Positions 24,607-35,949 of a stretch of DNA of 64,000 nt are shown here, in pieces. Numbering within the stretch: position 1 is the first letter of the stretch; every line of letters begins with the position of its first letter. Source of the DNA: Ehretia macrophylla (taxonomy: Eukaryota; Streptophyta; Magnoliopsida; Boraginales; Ehretiaceae); contig CM075767.1 of assembly GCA_037974665.1 (NCBI GenBank), positions 29,661,498 to 29,725,497 on the forward strand, in the 5' to 3' direction. Made by a program: the position numbers and the translations under genes. Below the pieces are notes generated by a model. The model was not told the origin of the DNA. It searched no databases and was given only the letters and a program-made list of their open reading frames with translations.

Positions 24607-25166
24607 ATCATGTTGAGGGCACAATTCCTTTATTTGTTAACGGTTCACAATCCCAGCCTAGAGAGATGGCCCATTCAAAAGGCCCAATGGGCTTAACGAT
24701 AACCCATCCACCTCAACAACGCAGCATCCTCACAAGACGTGATATCGACGCATTTTAGGGCCCTCTATTGTCCCGCGAGTAAGGTGGTCGTCCTTTTGAC
24801 ATCTCACGACTTACGATCTGGGACGAAGAAACAGAGCAAAAGAAGAAAAGTGGCCTGAAACTGATAAAAAGGTTCGAATTTGGGCTCCAAAAAGGGCAAA
24901 GCGAGCAAGCTGGCTGCCCCCGTCGTAGAGCTCTCAGAGAGCTTTTGTAACGGTATGCTATGCGCCACATAATTCCTTACAGATCTAAACTTATGTGCAA
25001 CGGAGCGACGGAGACTTGGTCACAAGCCCTACGCCCTCGGTTTGTGGGCCCATCCTCCACGTGAAGCAAAGTTGTCTTCCCTAAGGTACCGTGGGATTCG
25101 ATAATAGAAATGTGGCGGATAAAGTATCTTGGCAAGCCAAACCGGAGCAAAAAAAATTGAAAAGGG

Positions 25167-25284
25167 GGGTGTAACATGAGGACATCCCAGGGGGTCACCC
25201 ATCCTAGCACTACTCTTGTCCAAGCACACTTAACTTCGGAGTTCTGATGGGATCCGGTGTATTAGTGCTGATATGATCGCACCC
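25167..25284 (-). rRNA. 5S rRNA copy 28 (B-type)
   Basis: Nine differences: one in the IE and one in the A-box. Confidence 0.92.
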
Positions 25285-25844
25285 GTCATGTTGAGGGCAC
25301 AATTCCTTTATTTGTTAACTGTTCACAATCCCATCCTAGAGAGATGTCCCATTCAAAAGGCCCAATGGGCTTAACGACAACCCATCCGCACCAACAACGT
25401 AGCATCCTTGCAAGACGTGATATCGACGCATTATAGGGCCCTCTAATATCCGGTGAGTAAGGTGGTCATCCTTTTAACAGCTCACGACGTACGATCCGGG
25501 ACGAAGAAACAGAGCAAAAGAATAAAAGTGGCATGAAACTGATAAAAAGGTTCTATTTTGGGCTGCAAAAAGGGGCACAACGAACAAGCTGGTTGCCCCC
25601 ATCCTAGAGTTCTTAGAGAGCTTCGCAACGGTATGCTGTGCACCACGTAACTCCTTACGGATCAAAAGTTATGGGCACCAGAGCGACGGAGACCTGGTCA
25701 CAAGTCCTACACCCTCGGTTTGCGGGCCTAGCCTCTACGTGAAGCGAAGTTGTCTTGCCCAATGTTCCATAGGATTTGGTAATAGAAATGTGGTGTATAA
25801 AGTATCTTGGAAACCCAAATCGGAGAAAAAAAAATTGATAAGAG

Positions 25845-25962
25845 GGGTGCAACACGAGGACAACCCAGGGGGTCACCCATCCTAGTACTACTCTCGTCCA
25901 AGCACGCTTAACTTCGGAGTTCTGATGGGATCCGGTGCATTAGTTCTGGTATGATCGCACCC
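25845..25962 (-). rRNA. 5S rRNA copy 29 (A/B recombinant)
   Basis: Four differences, none in the promoter boxes. The 3' side is mixed: GACAACCC in the gene and AAATGTGG with CAAATCGGAG near it are B-like, but CAATGTTCC further left is A-like. This suggests recombination or conversion within the unit. Confidence 0.94.
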
Positions 25963-26520
25963 GTCATGTTGAGGGCACAATTCCTTTATTTGTTAACGGT
26001 TCACAGTGCCATCCCAGAAAGATGGCCCATTCAAAAGGCCCAATGGGCTTAACGACAACCCATCCGCTTCAACAACGCAGCATCCTCGCAAGACGTGATA
26101 TCAACGCATTGTAGGGCCCTTTAATGTCCAGCGAGTAAGGTTGTCGTCCTTTTAACAGCTCACGACGCACGATCCAGGACGAAAAAATAGAGCAAGAGGA
26201 GAAAAGTGGCCTAAAACTGATGAAAATGTTCGATTTTGGGCTCCAAAAATAGGCATAGCGAGCATGCTGGCTGCCCCCATCGTAGAGCTCTCAGAGAGCT
26301 TTGCAACGGTATGCTTTGCACCACGTAACGCCTTACGGATCAAAAGTTATGGGCACCGGAGCGACGGAGACCTTGTCACAAGCCCTGCGCCCTCGGTTTG
26401 CTGGGCCAGCCTCTACGTGAAGCAAGTTGCCATGCCCAATGTTTCGTGGGATTCGGTAATAGAAAATTGGTGGATAAAGTATCTTGGCAACCCTAACCAG
26501 GGCAAAAAAAATTGAAAAGG

Positions 26521-26638
26521 GGGTGCAACACGAGGACTTCCCAAAGGGTCACCCATCTTAGTACTACTCTCACCCAAGAACGCTTAACTTCAGAGTTCTG
26601 ATGGGATCCGGTGCATTAGTTCTGGTATGATCGCATCC
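26521..26638 (-). rRNA. 5S rRNA copy 30
   Basis: Eight differences: three in the C-box, one in the IE and one in the A-box. Confidence 0.92.
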
Positions 26639-27198
26639 GTCTTGTTGAGGGCACAATTCCTTTATGTGTTAACGGTTCACAGTCCCAGCCTAGAGAGATG
26701 GCCAATTCAAAAGGCCCAATGGGCTTAACGATAACCCATCTGCTTCAACAATGCAGTATCCTAGAAAGATGTGATATCGACGCGTTGTAGGGCCCTCTAA
26801 TGTCCCGCGAGTAAGGTTGCCGTCCTTTTAACAACTCACGACGTATGATCCGGGACGAAAAAAAAGAGCAAAAGAAGAAAAGTGGCCTGAAACTGATGCA
26901 AATGTTTGATTTCGGGCTCCAAAAACGGGTAAAGCGAGCAAGCTTGCTGCCCCCGTCGTAGAGCTCTCAGAGGGCTTTGCAAGGGTATGTTGTGCGCCGC
27001 GTAACTCCTTACGGATCAAAAGTTATGGGCACCGGAGCGACGGAGACCTGGTCACAAGCCCTACGCCCTCGGTTTCCGGGCCCAGCCTCCACGTGAAGCG
27101 AAGTTGTCTTGCCCAAGGTGCCGTGGGATTCGATAATAGAAATGTGGTGGATAAAGTATCTTGGCAACCCAAACCGAAGCAAAAAAAATTGAAAATGG

Positions 27199-27316
27199 GG
27201 GTGCAACACGAGGACATCCCAGGGGGTCACCAATCCAAGTACTACTCTCGCCCAAGCACGCTTAACTTCGGAGTTCTGATGGGATCCGGTGCACTAGTGC
27301 TGGTATGATCGCACCC
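27199..27316 (-). rRNA. 5S rRNA copy 31 (B-type)
   Basis: Four differences, two in the C-box. Confidence 0.95.
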
Positions 27317-27870
27317 GTCATGTTGAGGGTGCAATTCTTTTATTTGTTAACGGTTCACAGTCCCATCCTAGAGAGATGGCCCATTCAAAAGGCCCAATGG
27401 GCTTAACGACAACCCATCCACTTCAATAACATAGCATCCTCGCTAGACGTGACATCGACGCATTGTAGGGCTCTCTAATGTCCCACGAGTAAGGTTGTCG
27501 TTCTTTTAACAGCTCACGACGTACGATCCAGGATGAAGAAACAAAGCAAAAGAAGAAAAGTGGCCTGAAACTGATGAAAACGTTCAATTTTGGTATCCAA
27601 AAAGGGCACAGCGAGCAAGCTGGCTGCCGTCGTAGAGCTCTCGGAGAGCTTTGCAACGGTATGTTGTGCGCTGCTAACTCCTTACGGATCAAAAGTTATG
27701 GGCACCGGAGCGACGGAGACTTGGTCACAAGCCCTACGCCCTCGGTTTGCGGGCCCAACCTCTACATGAAGCGAAGTTGTCTTGCCCAATGTTCCGTGGG
27801 ATTCGGTAAAAGAAATTTGGTGGATAAAGTATCTTGGCAACCCTATCCAGGGCAAAAAAAATTGAAAATA

Positions 27871-27988
27871 GGGTGCAACACGAGTACTTCCCAGGGGGTC
27901 ACCCATCCTAGTACTACACATACCCAAGCACGCTTAACTTCAAAGTTCTGATAGGATCCGGTGCATTATTGCTGGTATGATCGCACAC
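27871..27988 (-). rRNA. 5S rRNA copy 32
   Basis: About ten differences; four sit together in the IE (ACACATACCC). Likely a pseudogene. Confidence 0.91.
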
Positions 27989-28547
27989 GTCATGTTGAGG
28001 GCACAATTCCTTTATTTGTTAACAGTTCACAATACCATCCTAGAGAGATGACCCATTCAAAAGGACCAATGGGCTTAATGATAACCCATCCGCTTCAACA
28101 AAGCAGCATCCTCGCAAGACGTGACATCGAAGAGTTATAGGGCCCTCTAATGTCCCGCAAGTAAGGTTGTCATCGTTTTAACAGCTCATGGCGTACGATC
28201 CGGGATGAAAAAACTGAGCAAAAGAAGAAAAGTGGCCTGAAACTGATGAAAACGTTCGATTTTGGGCTCCAAAAAGGGGCACAGCGAGCAAGCTGGCTGC
28301 CCCCGTCGTAGAGTTCTCAGAGAGCTTTGCAACGGTATGCTGTGCGCCACGTAACTCCTTACGGATCAAATGTTATGGGCACCTGAGCGACGGAGACTTG
28401 GTCACAAGCCCTACGCCCTCGGTTTGCGGGCCCAGCTTCTACGTGAAGCGAAGTTGTCTTGCCCAATGTTCCGTGGGATTCAGTAATAGAAATTTGGTGG
28501 ATAAAGTATCTTGGCAAACCTAAGTAGGGCAAAAAAAATTGAAAAGG

Positions 28548-28665
28548 GGGTGCAACACGAGGGCTTCTCAGGGGGTCACCCATCTTAGTACTACTCTCGC
28601 CCAAGTACGCTTAACTTTGGAGTTCTGATGGGATCCGGTGCATTAGTGCTGGTATGATCGCACTC
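28548..28665 (-). rRNA. 5S rRNA copy 33
   Basis: Six differences: one in the C-box and one in the A-box. The right spacer is of the TTTATGTG type. Confidence 0.94.
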
Positions 28666-29224
28666 GTCATGTTGAGGGCACAATTCCTTTATGTGCTAAC
28701 GGTTCACAGTCCCAGCCTAGAGAGATGGCCAATTCAAAAGGCCCAATGGGCTAAACGATAACCCATCTACTTCAAGAATGCAGCATCGTAGCAAGACGTG
28801 ATATCGACGCGTTGTAGGGTCCTCAAATGTCCCGCGAGTAAGGTTGTCATCCTTTTAACAGCTCACAATGTATGATCCGGGATGAAAAAACAGAGCAAAA
28901 GAAGAAAAGTGGCCTGAAACTAATGAAAACGTTCGATTTTAGGCTCCAAAAATGGGTAAAGCGAGCAAGCTTGCTGCCACCATCGTAGAGCTCTCAGAGA
29001 GCTTTGCAACGGTATGTTGTGCGCCGCGTAACTCCTTACAAATCAAAAGTTATGGGCACCGGAGCGACGGAGACCTGGTCACAAGATCTACGCCCTCGAT
29101 TTGCGGGCCCAGCCTTCACATGAAGCGAAGTTGTCTTGCCCAAGGTGCCGTGAAATTCGATAACAGAAATGTGGTGGATAAGTATCTTGGCAACCCAAAC
29201 CGAAGCAAAAAAAATAGAAAAAGG

Positions 29225-29342
29225 GGGTGCAACATGAGGACATCCCAGGGGGTCACCCATTCTAGTACTACACTCACCCAAGCACGCTTAACTTTGGAGT
29301 TCTGATGGGATCTGGTGCATTAGTACTAGTATGATCGCACCC
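29225..29342 (-). rRNA. 5S rRNA copy 34 (B-type)
   Basis: Nine differences: one in the C-box and two in the IE. Confidence 0.92.
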
Positions 29343-29901
29343 GTCATGTTGAGGGCATAATTCCTTTATTTGTTAACGGTTCACAGTCCCATCGTAGAGA
29401 GATGGCCCATTCAAAAGGCTTAATGGGCTTAACGACAACCCATCCGCTTCAACAACGCAACATCCTCGCAAGACGTGATATCAACGCGTTGTAGGGCCCT
29501 CTAATGTCACACGAGTAAGGTTGTCGTCCTTTTAACAGCTCACGACGTACGATCCGGGACGAAGAAACAGAGCAAAAGAAGAAAAGTGGCCTGAAACTGA
29601 TAAAAAGGTTCGATTTTGGGCTCCAAAAAAGGAAAAGAGAGCAAGTTGGCTGCCCCCGTCGTAGAGCTCTTAGAGAGCTTTGCAACGGTATGCTGTGTGC
29701 CACGTAACTCCTTACGGGTCAAAAGTTATGGGCACCGGAGCGACGGAGACCTGGTCACAAGCCCTACGCCCTTCGTTTGCTGGCCCAGCCTCCACGTGAA
29801 GCAAAGTTGTCTTGCCTAAGGTGCCGTGGGATTTGATAATAGAAATGTGGTGGATAAAGTATCTTGGTAACCCAAACCAGAGCAAAAAAAATTGAAAAGG
29901 G

Positions 29902-29992
29902 GGGTGTAACACGCGGACATCCCAGGGGGTCACTCATCCTAGTACTAATCTCGCCCAAGCATGCTTAACTTCGGAGTTCTGATGGGATCTTG
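29902..29992 (-). pseudogene. 5S rRNA copy 35, 3' part, split by element 2
   Basis: These 91 bp join 32 bp at 40014-40045. After removing the 5-bp target duplication the total is exactly 118 bp. The copy was B-type and shares ACGCGGACATCC, CACTCATCC and ACTAATCTCG with neighbouring copy 36. Confidence 0.95.
29988..29992. repeat. Target site duplication of element 2, left
   Basis: TCTTG on the left against TCTGG (40014-40018) on the right, one mismatch. Copy 36 reads TCTGG here, so the left base mutated after insertion. Confidence 0.85.
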
Positions 29993-30925
29993 TGTCACGC
30001 CCCGACCCAACCCCCAAGCTAAAGGTTAAGTCCGGACCCGACACACGGACAGAGTCTCCCCTGTACCGTGGACATTCCAAAAACCTGTAAACACCTAAAC
30101 AAAGTCCCAACAATACAATACAAGCTTTACTGAATTAAACAACAAAGCTATAAGGCCATCCGAGCCTTATGGTACACAACAACTCCAAAACACACAAGCA
30201 TGCGAGAACTTGTTATCAGCATAGTTTTATAATCATAACATTCTAGGAAATCAATAAGACAACTTAAAGGATAATGCATTCTACATTAACCATCCACTCC
30301 CAAGCATGCAAGGAAATAAAGGCAAGAATAAAAGTTATTACAAGACATGGCTTCCAATTCTACACCACAATCTACTATCCTTCAATTTGCACAACAACAT
30401 ATACATAGCCCTTAGGCCACAAAATAGTACGTAAAGTAATCAGATGAATCTTCCACATAGCAGCAAATTCATTAACCACCTCAAGGCTTTCAGACACAGC
30501 AACTAAGGTAAAGGCTCGATCTGAACTTCTTCTTCCTCAACTAAATCAACAAGCTGGGGATCACCCTCAGCGTCTCCTGAAACAGATATCGAGGTATGAG
30601 CAACCACTGTTGCCCAGTGAGGGATATAGTCCTGGGGCGTGCAATGCAACATATAATACAATCATACAACAATAACACTTAGACAATTAAAGAAACAACG
30701 ATAACTTAAATAACCACACATTTAAAAGGATACGTTTCAACAATCCCCTATACACCAATCTTCACCGGTCTTCAATCACGATCCACGAACCACGAGCACG
30801 ATCACGATAAGCCGGCATAACCCCAATCACTCCAGTGGGTGTACTCCGGATGTACCCCGAATCCTACGACCCAACATCCCCTGGCAATCTCCGGACCAGG
30901 CGAATGAGGGACTAGGGCACGGAGT

Positions 30926-30970
30926 TTGAATATCCACCGGCAAGCCCTCTGCCGCCCAGCCGATATTCAA
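30926..30970 (-). other. LTR leader stem-loop (element 2, 3' LTR)
   Basis: TTGAATATC pairs perfectly with GATATTCAA, and CGGC/GCCG extends the stem after a short bulge. The loop GGCAAGCCC..TGCCGCCC matches the loop of the elements 1/3 hairpin, while the stem sequence is entirely different. Confidence 0.65.
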
Positions 30971-31005
30971 CACATCCGCCCCTGACACTATGGTTGCGCA
31001 ACCAC

Positions 31006-31052
31006 TATGCAATGCACTTAACGATGGCAAGTTAATAGCAATAATATAAGCA
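31006..31052 (-). promoter_or_regulatory. Putative LTR core promoter (element 2, 3' LTR)
   Basis: On the minus strand a CTTATATTAT TATA-like box (about 31043-31052) is followed by GTGCATTGCATA (31006-31017). The latter is also in elements 1 and 3. A second TATA candidate lies at about 31111-31118. Confidence 0.4.
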
Positions 31053-32402
31053 TTAACACATATGAGGATCAACAAAGTAGGTTGACCTCGATGCAATCAG
31101 AATAGAACAATTATATAAGCAATTATGCAGTTTTGCAAAGAGACATTACAAAATAACCATAGAATTATACCAAAAGCTCCAAATCAACTTAATATCACAT
31201 ATAAACACTCAAGAAGTCATGCCGTGCGTTTAGAAGTGAGAGACAACCGAAATTACACTTAACCCCTTCATTTTACAAACTATTTCTCTTCCAAACCAAA
31301 GTTAATGATTTCATTTTCAAAGGAAACTCTCCCAACCTTCTAACTAACCCTCAAGGTACCCTCTCAAACCTCTAACTCGTTCAAATGCCCGCGTTTACCC
31401 CGAAAGCCTCAAATTCCCTCTTATGACTTTAAACTACACATACATTGTCCGGGCTTCAAACAAGGGATATCAAGGCATCTATAGCACCTAGGTAGCCTAA
31501 GGATACTAGAATTGAAGCCCGAATCCACCCGGATTCGCATTAACCCCAAAAGCCCCAAGTTAAAGTCGGCTATTTTCCATTTTTAGGCGATTTAAGGGCA
31601 ATGCAAGTGCACGGGGCTATTAGGTTATCTTCACTAGCACCTAAGGCATCTATTAGAAGCATTAAATCAAGCTAATTCGAGCAATTACACAAAACCCTAG
31701 AAAAAACATCACTATTCACCCTAAAAATCAAACTAACGATTCTAACCGTTTAAAAAGCGAAACAACGGTTCAAGTGTGTTCTCTAGAATTCATATAGATG
31801 GTATATTAGCATAGATAACAATTACAATGGCATTTAATCATATTTTCAACAAATCAAGAAATGAACAACTATTTAAAAATGCAAAAACAAGCCGTGAAAT
31901 CCCTCACCAATACGCGTAGGAGCACCTAGGAACCTTGCAAACACCCTACACTAGTTGCTCAAGGCTTGGAGTGGCTTTATTTGATGATTTGAAGAAGCAA
32001 AAATCCTCAAGAAGCAAGAGAAGGGCTGTCGGGTTTGGGGCATTGTTCACTGCTGAATTTTTTGTGTTTTTGTGCTAAATGTGCTTATGTTTTGTTTTTA
32101 ATAGGTAAGTCTTGAGGTGGGTTAAGTTTGGGTGCTTAAGGTGGTTTATTTTAACGCGCGTTGCTAGCTCAAAACGAGGCTAATGTGTAAAACATAGGCT
32201 AGCTAATTAAATTTCTAAGTTATGTTACGTAACACTATTCACTCAACTACAAAAATCATTTTCTAAACGAGCCCTCCTAACGCCTTTAGCTCAAATGCAC
32301 ATTTTTCCCACTACTTTTACAATTAATATGATTTAATAAAAATGCTAATTAACTAATAGGAGGCAGTTTAAAAATGAAGTGAATAGTAGTCATAAAAGTC
32401 AG

Positions 32403-34059
32403 TTAGTAAGGCACAGAAATAAATGCGCAAACAAGGGATGCAACAGTAATTAAATGCATGGCTAAAACCCGGGCGTCACATCCTCTCCCCCTTAAACTAA
32501 TTGCGTCCACGCAATTCTTACATGATTCGGCGAATAACTCTGGACACCGTTCCCGCATCTGATCCTCTCTTTCCCATGTCGCATCCTCTACTCCGTGATG
32601 ATCCCACATAACTTTAACCATCGGGATGCTTTTAGTCCTAAACTCCTGAACTTTCTGATCAACAATTCGAAGAGGTTTCTCTGTGTAGGTCAAAGTTTCA
32701 CTGATCTCTAGCGGTTCCGGCTCAAGTATGTGAGAGGGATCTGGCTGATACTTCCGAAGCATGGAAACATGGAATACGTCATGAATTCTGCCCAGACTGG
32801 GAGGTAAAGCTAGACGGTAAGCCAAATCACTAACAGTTTCAGTTATCTCAAATGGTCCCACATATCGAGGACTGAGTTACCTCCTTTACCATGCCGAATC
32901 AAACCCTTGCGAGGAGAAATTTTCAGAAATACCCGGTCCCCAACAGTAAATTTCAGATCACGACGTCGTCTATCTGCATAACTCTTTTGCTGGCTCTGTG
33001 CTGTAAGCATTCTTTTTCTGATAAGCTGCACCTGATCAATCATTTTGTTCATTTTAGGTAAGAGAGTAGGGTCGATAGTCTTCATCTCGCCAACATCATC
33101 CCAGTAGAGAGGAGACCGGCATTTACGCCCATAAAGTGCCTCATAAGGTGCCATACCAATAGTAGCTTGATAACTATTGTTGTAGTCGAACTCTGCTAGT
33201 GGCAAATACTTCTCCCAACTCTTACCGAAGTCCAGAATGCAAGCCCGTAACATATCCTCAAGGATCAAGATAGTTCTCTCGGATTGACCATCTGTCTGGG
33301 GATGATAGGCTGTACTGAAATTCAAAGTCGTGCCCAAAGCTTTCTGAATCTTCTGCCAGAACTGCGATGTGAATCTGGGATCTCTATCTGACACGATACT
33401 CTTTGGAATCCCATGAAGTCGGACAACATTCTCAATATACAACTCTACCAGTTTATCAAGAGAATCAGACTTATTTTTAGCAATAAAATGAGAAGTCTTG
33501 GTCAGTGTATCCACAATAACCCAGACTGAGTCATTACCCCTCGAAGACCGCGGTAAATCAGAGACGAAATCCATAGTAATATGATCCCATTTCCAAACAG
33601 GAATAGCCAAAGGCTACAACAACCCTGCAGGTCTCTGATGTTCTGCTTTAACTTTCTGACAAGTAAGACATCGGGCAACATAGTCAGCAATTTCTCTCTT
33701 CATATTATTCCACCAGAAATTCTGCTTCAAATCTTTATACATTTTCGTACTGCCTGGATGGATAGTATATCGAGAACTATGTGCCTCAGCAAGAATATCA
33801 TTCTTTAGAGTTGGATCATTCGGAATACAGATTCTACCCTTGAATTTAAGAATACCATCGTCGTGCAGTTTGAAATCCGACTCTCCCCCTTTAGAATTCT
33901 CTAAGACTTTCAACAATTGAAGATCAGCCTGTTGAGCTTCTCGAATCCTGGATAACAACAGAGATTGAATCTGCAAACTTGCAAATTGAATACCAGAATT
34001 TGAAGTACTAGGCTTCCATAAGCACAATTCTTCCATGAATTCCCAATTCTTGATAATCA
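32403..34059 (-). pseudogene. pol: Element 2 pol: integrase and chromodomain (broken)
   Basis: The zinc-binding region (HPGSTKMY... and [11 protein letters not shown], about 33750-33640), the core Asp in [22 protein letters not shown] and [11 protein letters not shown] are all visible. After a TAG stop at 33614-33616, where the context expects Gln (CAG), the frame continues at once. A 1-bp deletion near 32868 shifts the frame before the GPFEI motif. The chromodomain (about 32700-32540) ends in [12 protein letters not shown]. The shifted frame then runs through the polypurine tract and 26 codons into the LTR before stopping at 32403. Confidence 0.93.
32481..32493 (-). promoter_or_regulatory. 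Element 2 polypurine tract
   Basis: On the minus strand AAGGGGGAGAGGA abuts the 3' LTR. It is the expected plus-strand DNA primer site. Confidence 0.9.
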
Positions 34060-35949
34060 AGCTAGCAACAGTAGCCTTTCGGCTCAAAGCATCAGCAACA
34101 ATATTCGCCTTACCTGGAAGATAATTAATAGTGCAGTTATAGTCCTCAAGTAATTCCAGCCAACGCCTCTGCCTCATGTTCAACTCTTTCTGTGAAAACA
34201 GATATTTCAAGCTCTTATGATCAGTGAAGATTTCAAACTTGTTGCCCCAGAGATAATGACGCCACTTCTTTAATGCAAGGATGATAGCTGCAAGCTCAAG
34301 ATCATGAGTCGGATAGTTGAGTTCATAAGGCTTCAGTTTCCTGGAAGCATAGGCAATAACCCGGCCATTCTGCATCAATACACAACCCAGACCTTCCTTC
34401 GAAGCATCACTATAGATCACCAGATTATCATAACCCTCAGGTAAAGCAAGAATAGGAGCTGTAGTCAATCTCTTCTTCAATTCCTGGAAGCTGGCCTCGC
34501 ATTTATCATTCCAGTCAAATACGGTTTTCTTCTGAGTAAGTTGAGTTAAAGGCCCTGCAATCTTAGAGAAATCCTTGACAAACCTCCGATAATACCCAGC
34601 TAAACCAAGGAAGCTACGAATCTCCGTGACAGTTTCAGGTCGTTTCCAAGATAACACAACTTCAATCTTCGCTGGATCAACAGAAATACCATCCTGCGAG
34701 ATAATATGGCCAAGAAAAGTAACTTGCTTAAGCCAGAATTCACATTTGCTAAACTTTGCAAATAACTGATGCTCCTGAAGAGTCTGCAACACAATTCTGA
34801 GATGCTGTTCATGTTCCGCCTCAGATTTAGAATAGACAAGGATATCATCAATGAATATGACCACAAATTGGTCCAGATAAGGACGGAATACCCTCTGCAT
34901 TAAATCCATGAATGCGGCGGGAGCATTAATAAGACCAAACGGCAAGACAACAAACTCATAATGGCCATATCGAGTTCTGAAAGAAGTTTTAGGAACATCA
35001 TCTTTCTTAATCCTCAGTTGATAATAGCCCTGCCTCAGATCAAATTTAGAGAATACCCTGGCGCCTTGCAACTGATCAAATAACTCTTCGATTAAAGGCA
35101 AAGGATATTTATTTTTGATGGTTACCTGATTAAGACCTCAATAATCAATGCATAGGCGAAGAGATCCGTCCTTCTTTTTAACAAATAGGACTGGCGCACC
35201 CCACGGTGAAGAACTCGGCTGAATGAATCCCTTCTCAAGCAAGCCCTGCAATTGAACTTTCAATTCCTGCAACTCAGGTGGAGCCATTCTGTACGGAGTC
35301 CTAGAGATAGGTGAAGTCTCCGGCAATAAATCAATCATGAACTCTATCTCTCTATCAGGCGGTAACCCAGGTAATTCCTCAGGAAAGACCCCCGGAAACT
35401 CTCTCACGATAGGTACATCATTCAATTTCAATTGATCCCCGGGTTGATTAATCAAATATGCAAGATAAGCCTCACAACCTTTGCTCAATAATTTAGACGC
35501 CCTAATAGAAGAAATAATAGGAGTTCCCGTAGATTTTCTACTACCAACTATTTTAAGTACAGGCTGGTCAGGCATTTCTAGATACACAATCTTCTTTCTA
35601 CAATCAAGCTGGGCATAATATTTACTTAACCAGTCCATCCCCAATATAATTTCAAAGTCATTGAAGGGTAGGATAATCAAATCAGCAGGAAAAACACGAC
35701 CCTCAATAAATATACTACATGCTCTGCAAATAGAGCTAGTAACAAACTTCGGACCCATAGGAGTATAAACCACAATCTCATGCAACAATTTATCATGTTT
35801 CAATTTAGCATTTTGTGCACAAGTAGGAGTAATAAAAGAATGCGAAGCCCCGGAATCAATTAAAACCTTAACTGACTGATCATTAAGAAGAAAAATACCT
35901 TCTACCACAGCAGTAGTATCCGGAAGCTCCTCAGCATCCAAAGCAAATA
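34060..35949 (-). pseudogene. pol: Element 2 pol: protease, reverse transcriptase, RNase H
   Basis: The aspartic protease keeps its DSGASHSF active site (about 35835-35857) and the LGMDWL end (about 35625-35645). RT shows [32 protein letters not shown] and the catalytic FIDDILVYS (about 34835-34860). RNase H shows [15 protein letters not shown] and FTDHKSL and ends near DALSRKA (about 34075). The only break is TGA at 35138-35140, immediately after LCIDY, where relatives have Arg (CGA). The change is C to T in a CpG. Confidence 0.95.

Larger units (their letters stand above)
22187..24890 (-). repeat. Higher-order repeat of about 1354 bp (B-type plus A-type 5S), two copies
   Basis: Copies 24 and 25 match copies 26 and 27 at an offset of 1354 bp. 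They share GGGTAAAGCG spacer variants and the unusual CCCATGGAGTTACCC in copies 24 and 26. Confidence 0.75.
6909..29992 (-). repeat. 5S rDNA tandem array, segment 1
   Basis: About 34 head-to-tail units, each an approximately 118-bp 5S gene plus a spacer of about 558 bp. Most units are 675-678 bp. Shorter ones of 665-666 bp lack an 11-bp TTATGGGCACC stretch, one is 639 bp, and longer ones of 687-689 bp have a small internal duplication of CGATTTTGGGCT. All genes point left. Reading left from a gene, the spacer holds the T-run terminators, then the telomere-repeat-like ACCCTAAC, the mid-spacer palindrome, the TGGGCC/GCCCA motif and the TATA-like box of the next gene. I see no protein gene in it; the short frames of 60-95 codons are shadows recurring in every unit. 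Confidence 0.98.
29993..32480 (-). repeat. Element 2 3' LTR (2488 bp)
   Basis: Plus-strand ends are TGTCACGCCCC and GGGCGTCACA. It is nearly identical to 37527-40013. It holds the leader cassette: the conserved block at 30835-30875, a hairpin at 30926-30970, GGTTGCGCAACC at 30992-31003, TATGCAATGCAC at 31006-31017 and TATA-like stretches near 31043 and 31111. No real gene is visible; the 89-codon frame over the cassette exists in both LTRs only because they are copies. Confidence 0.97.

Noticed and set aside
6909-29992. Regularly spaced repeats suggesting a CRISPR-like array.
   Set aside because: The period is about 677 bp, the repeated part is a 5S gene and the spacers are homologous to each other. 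The organism is a plant.
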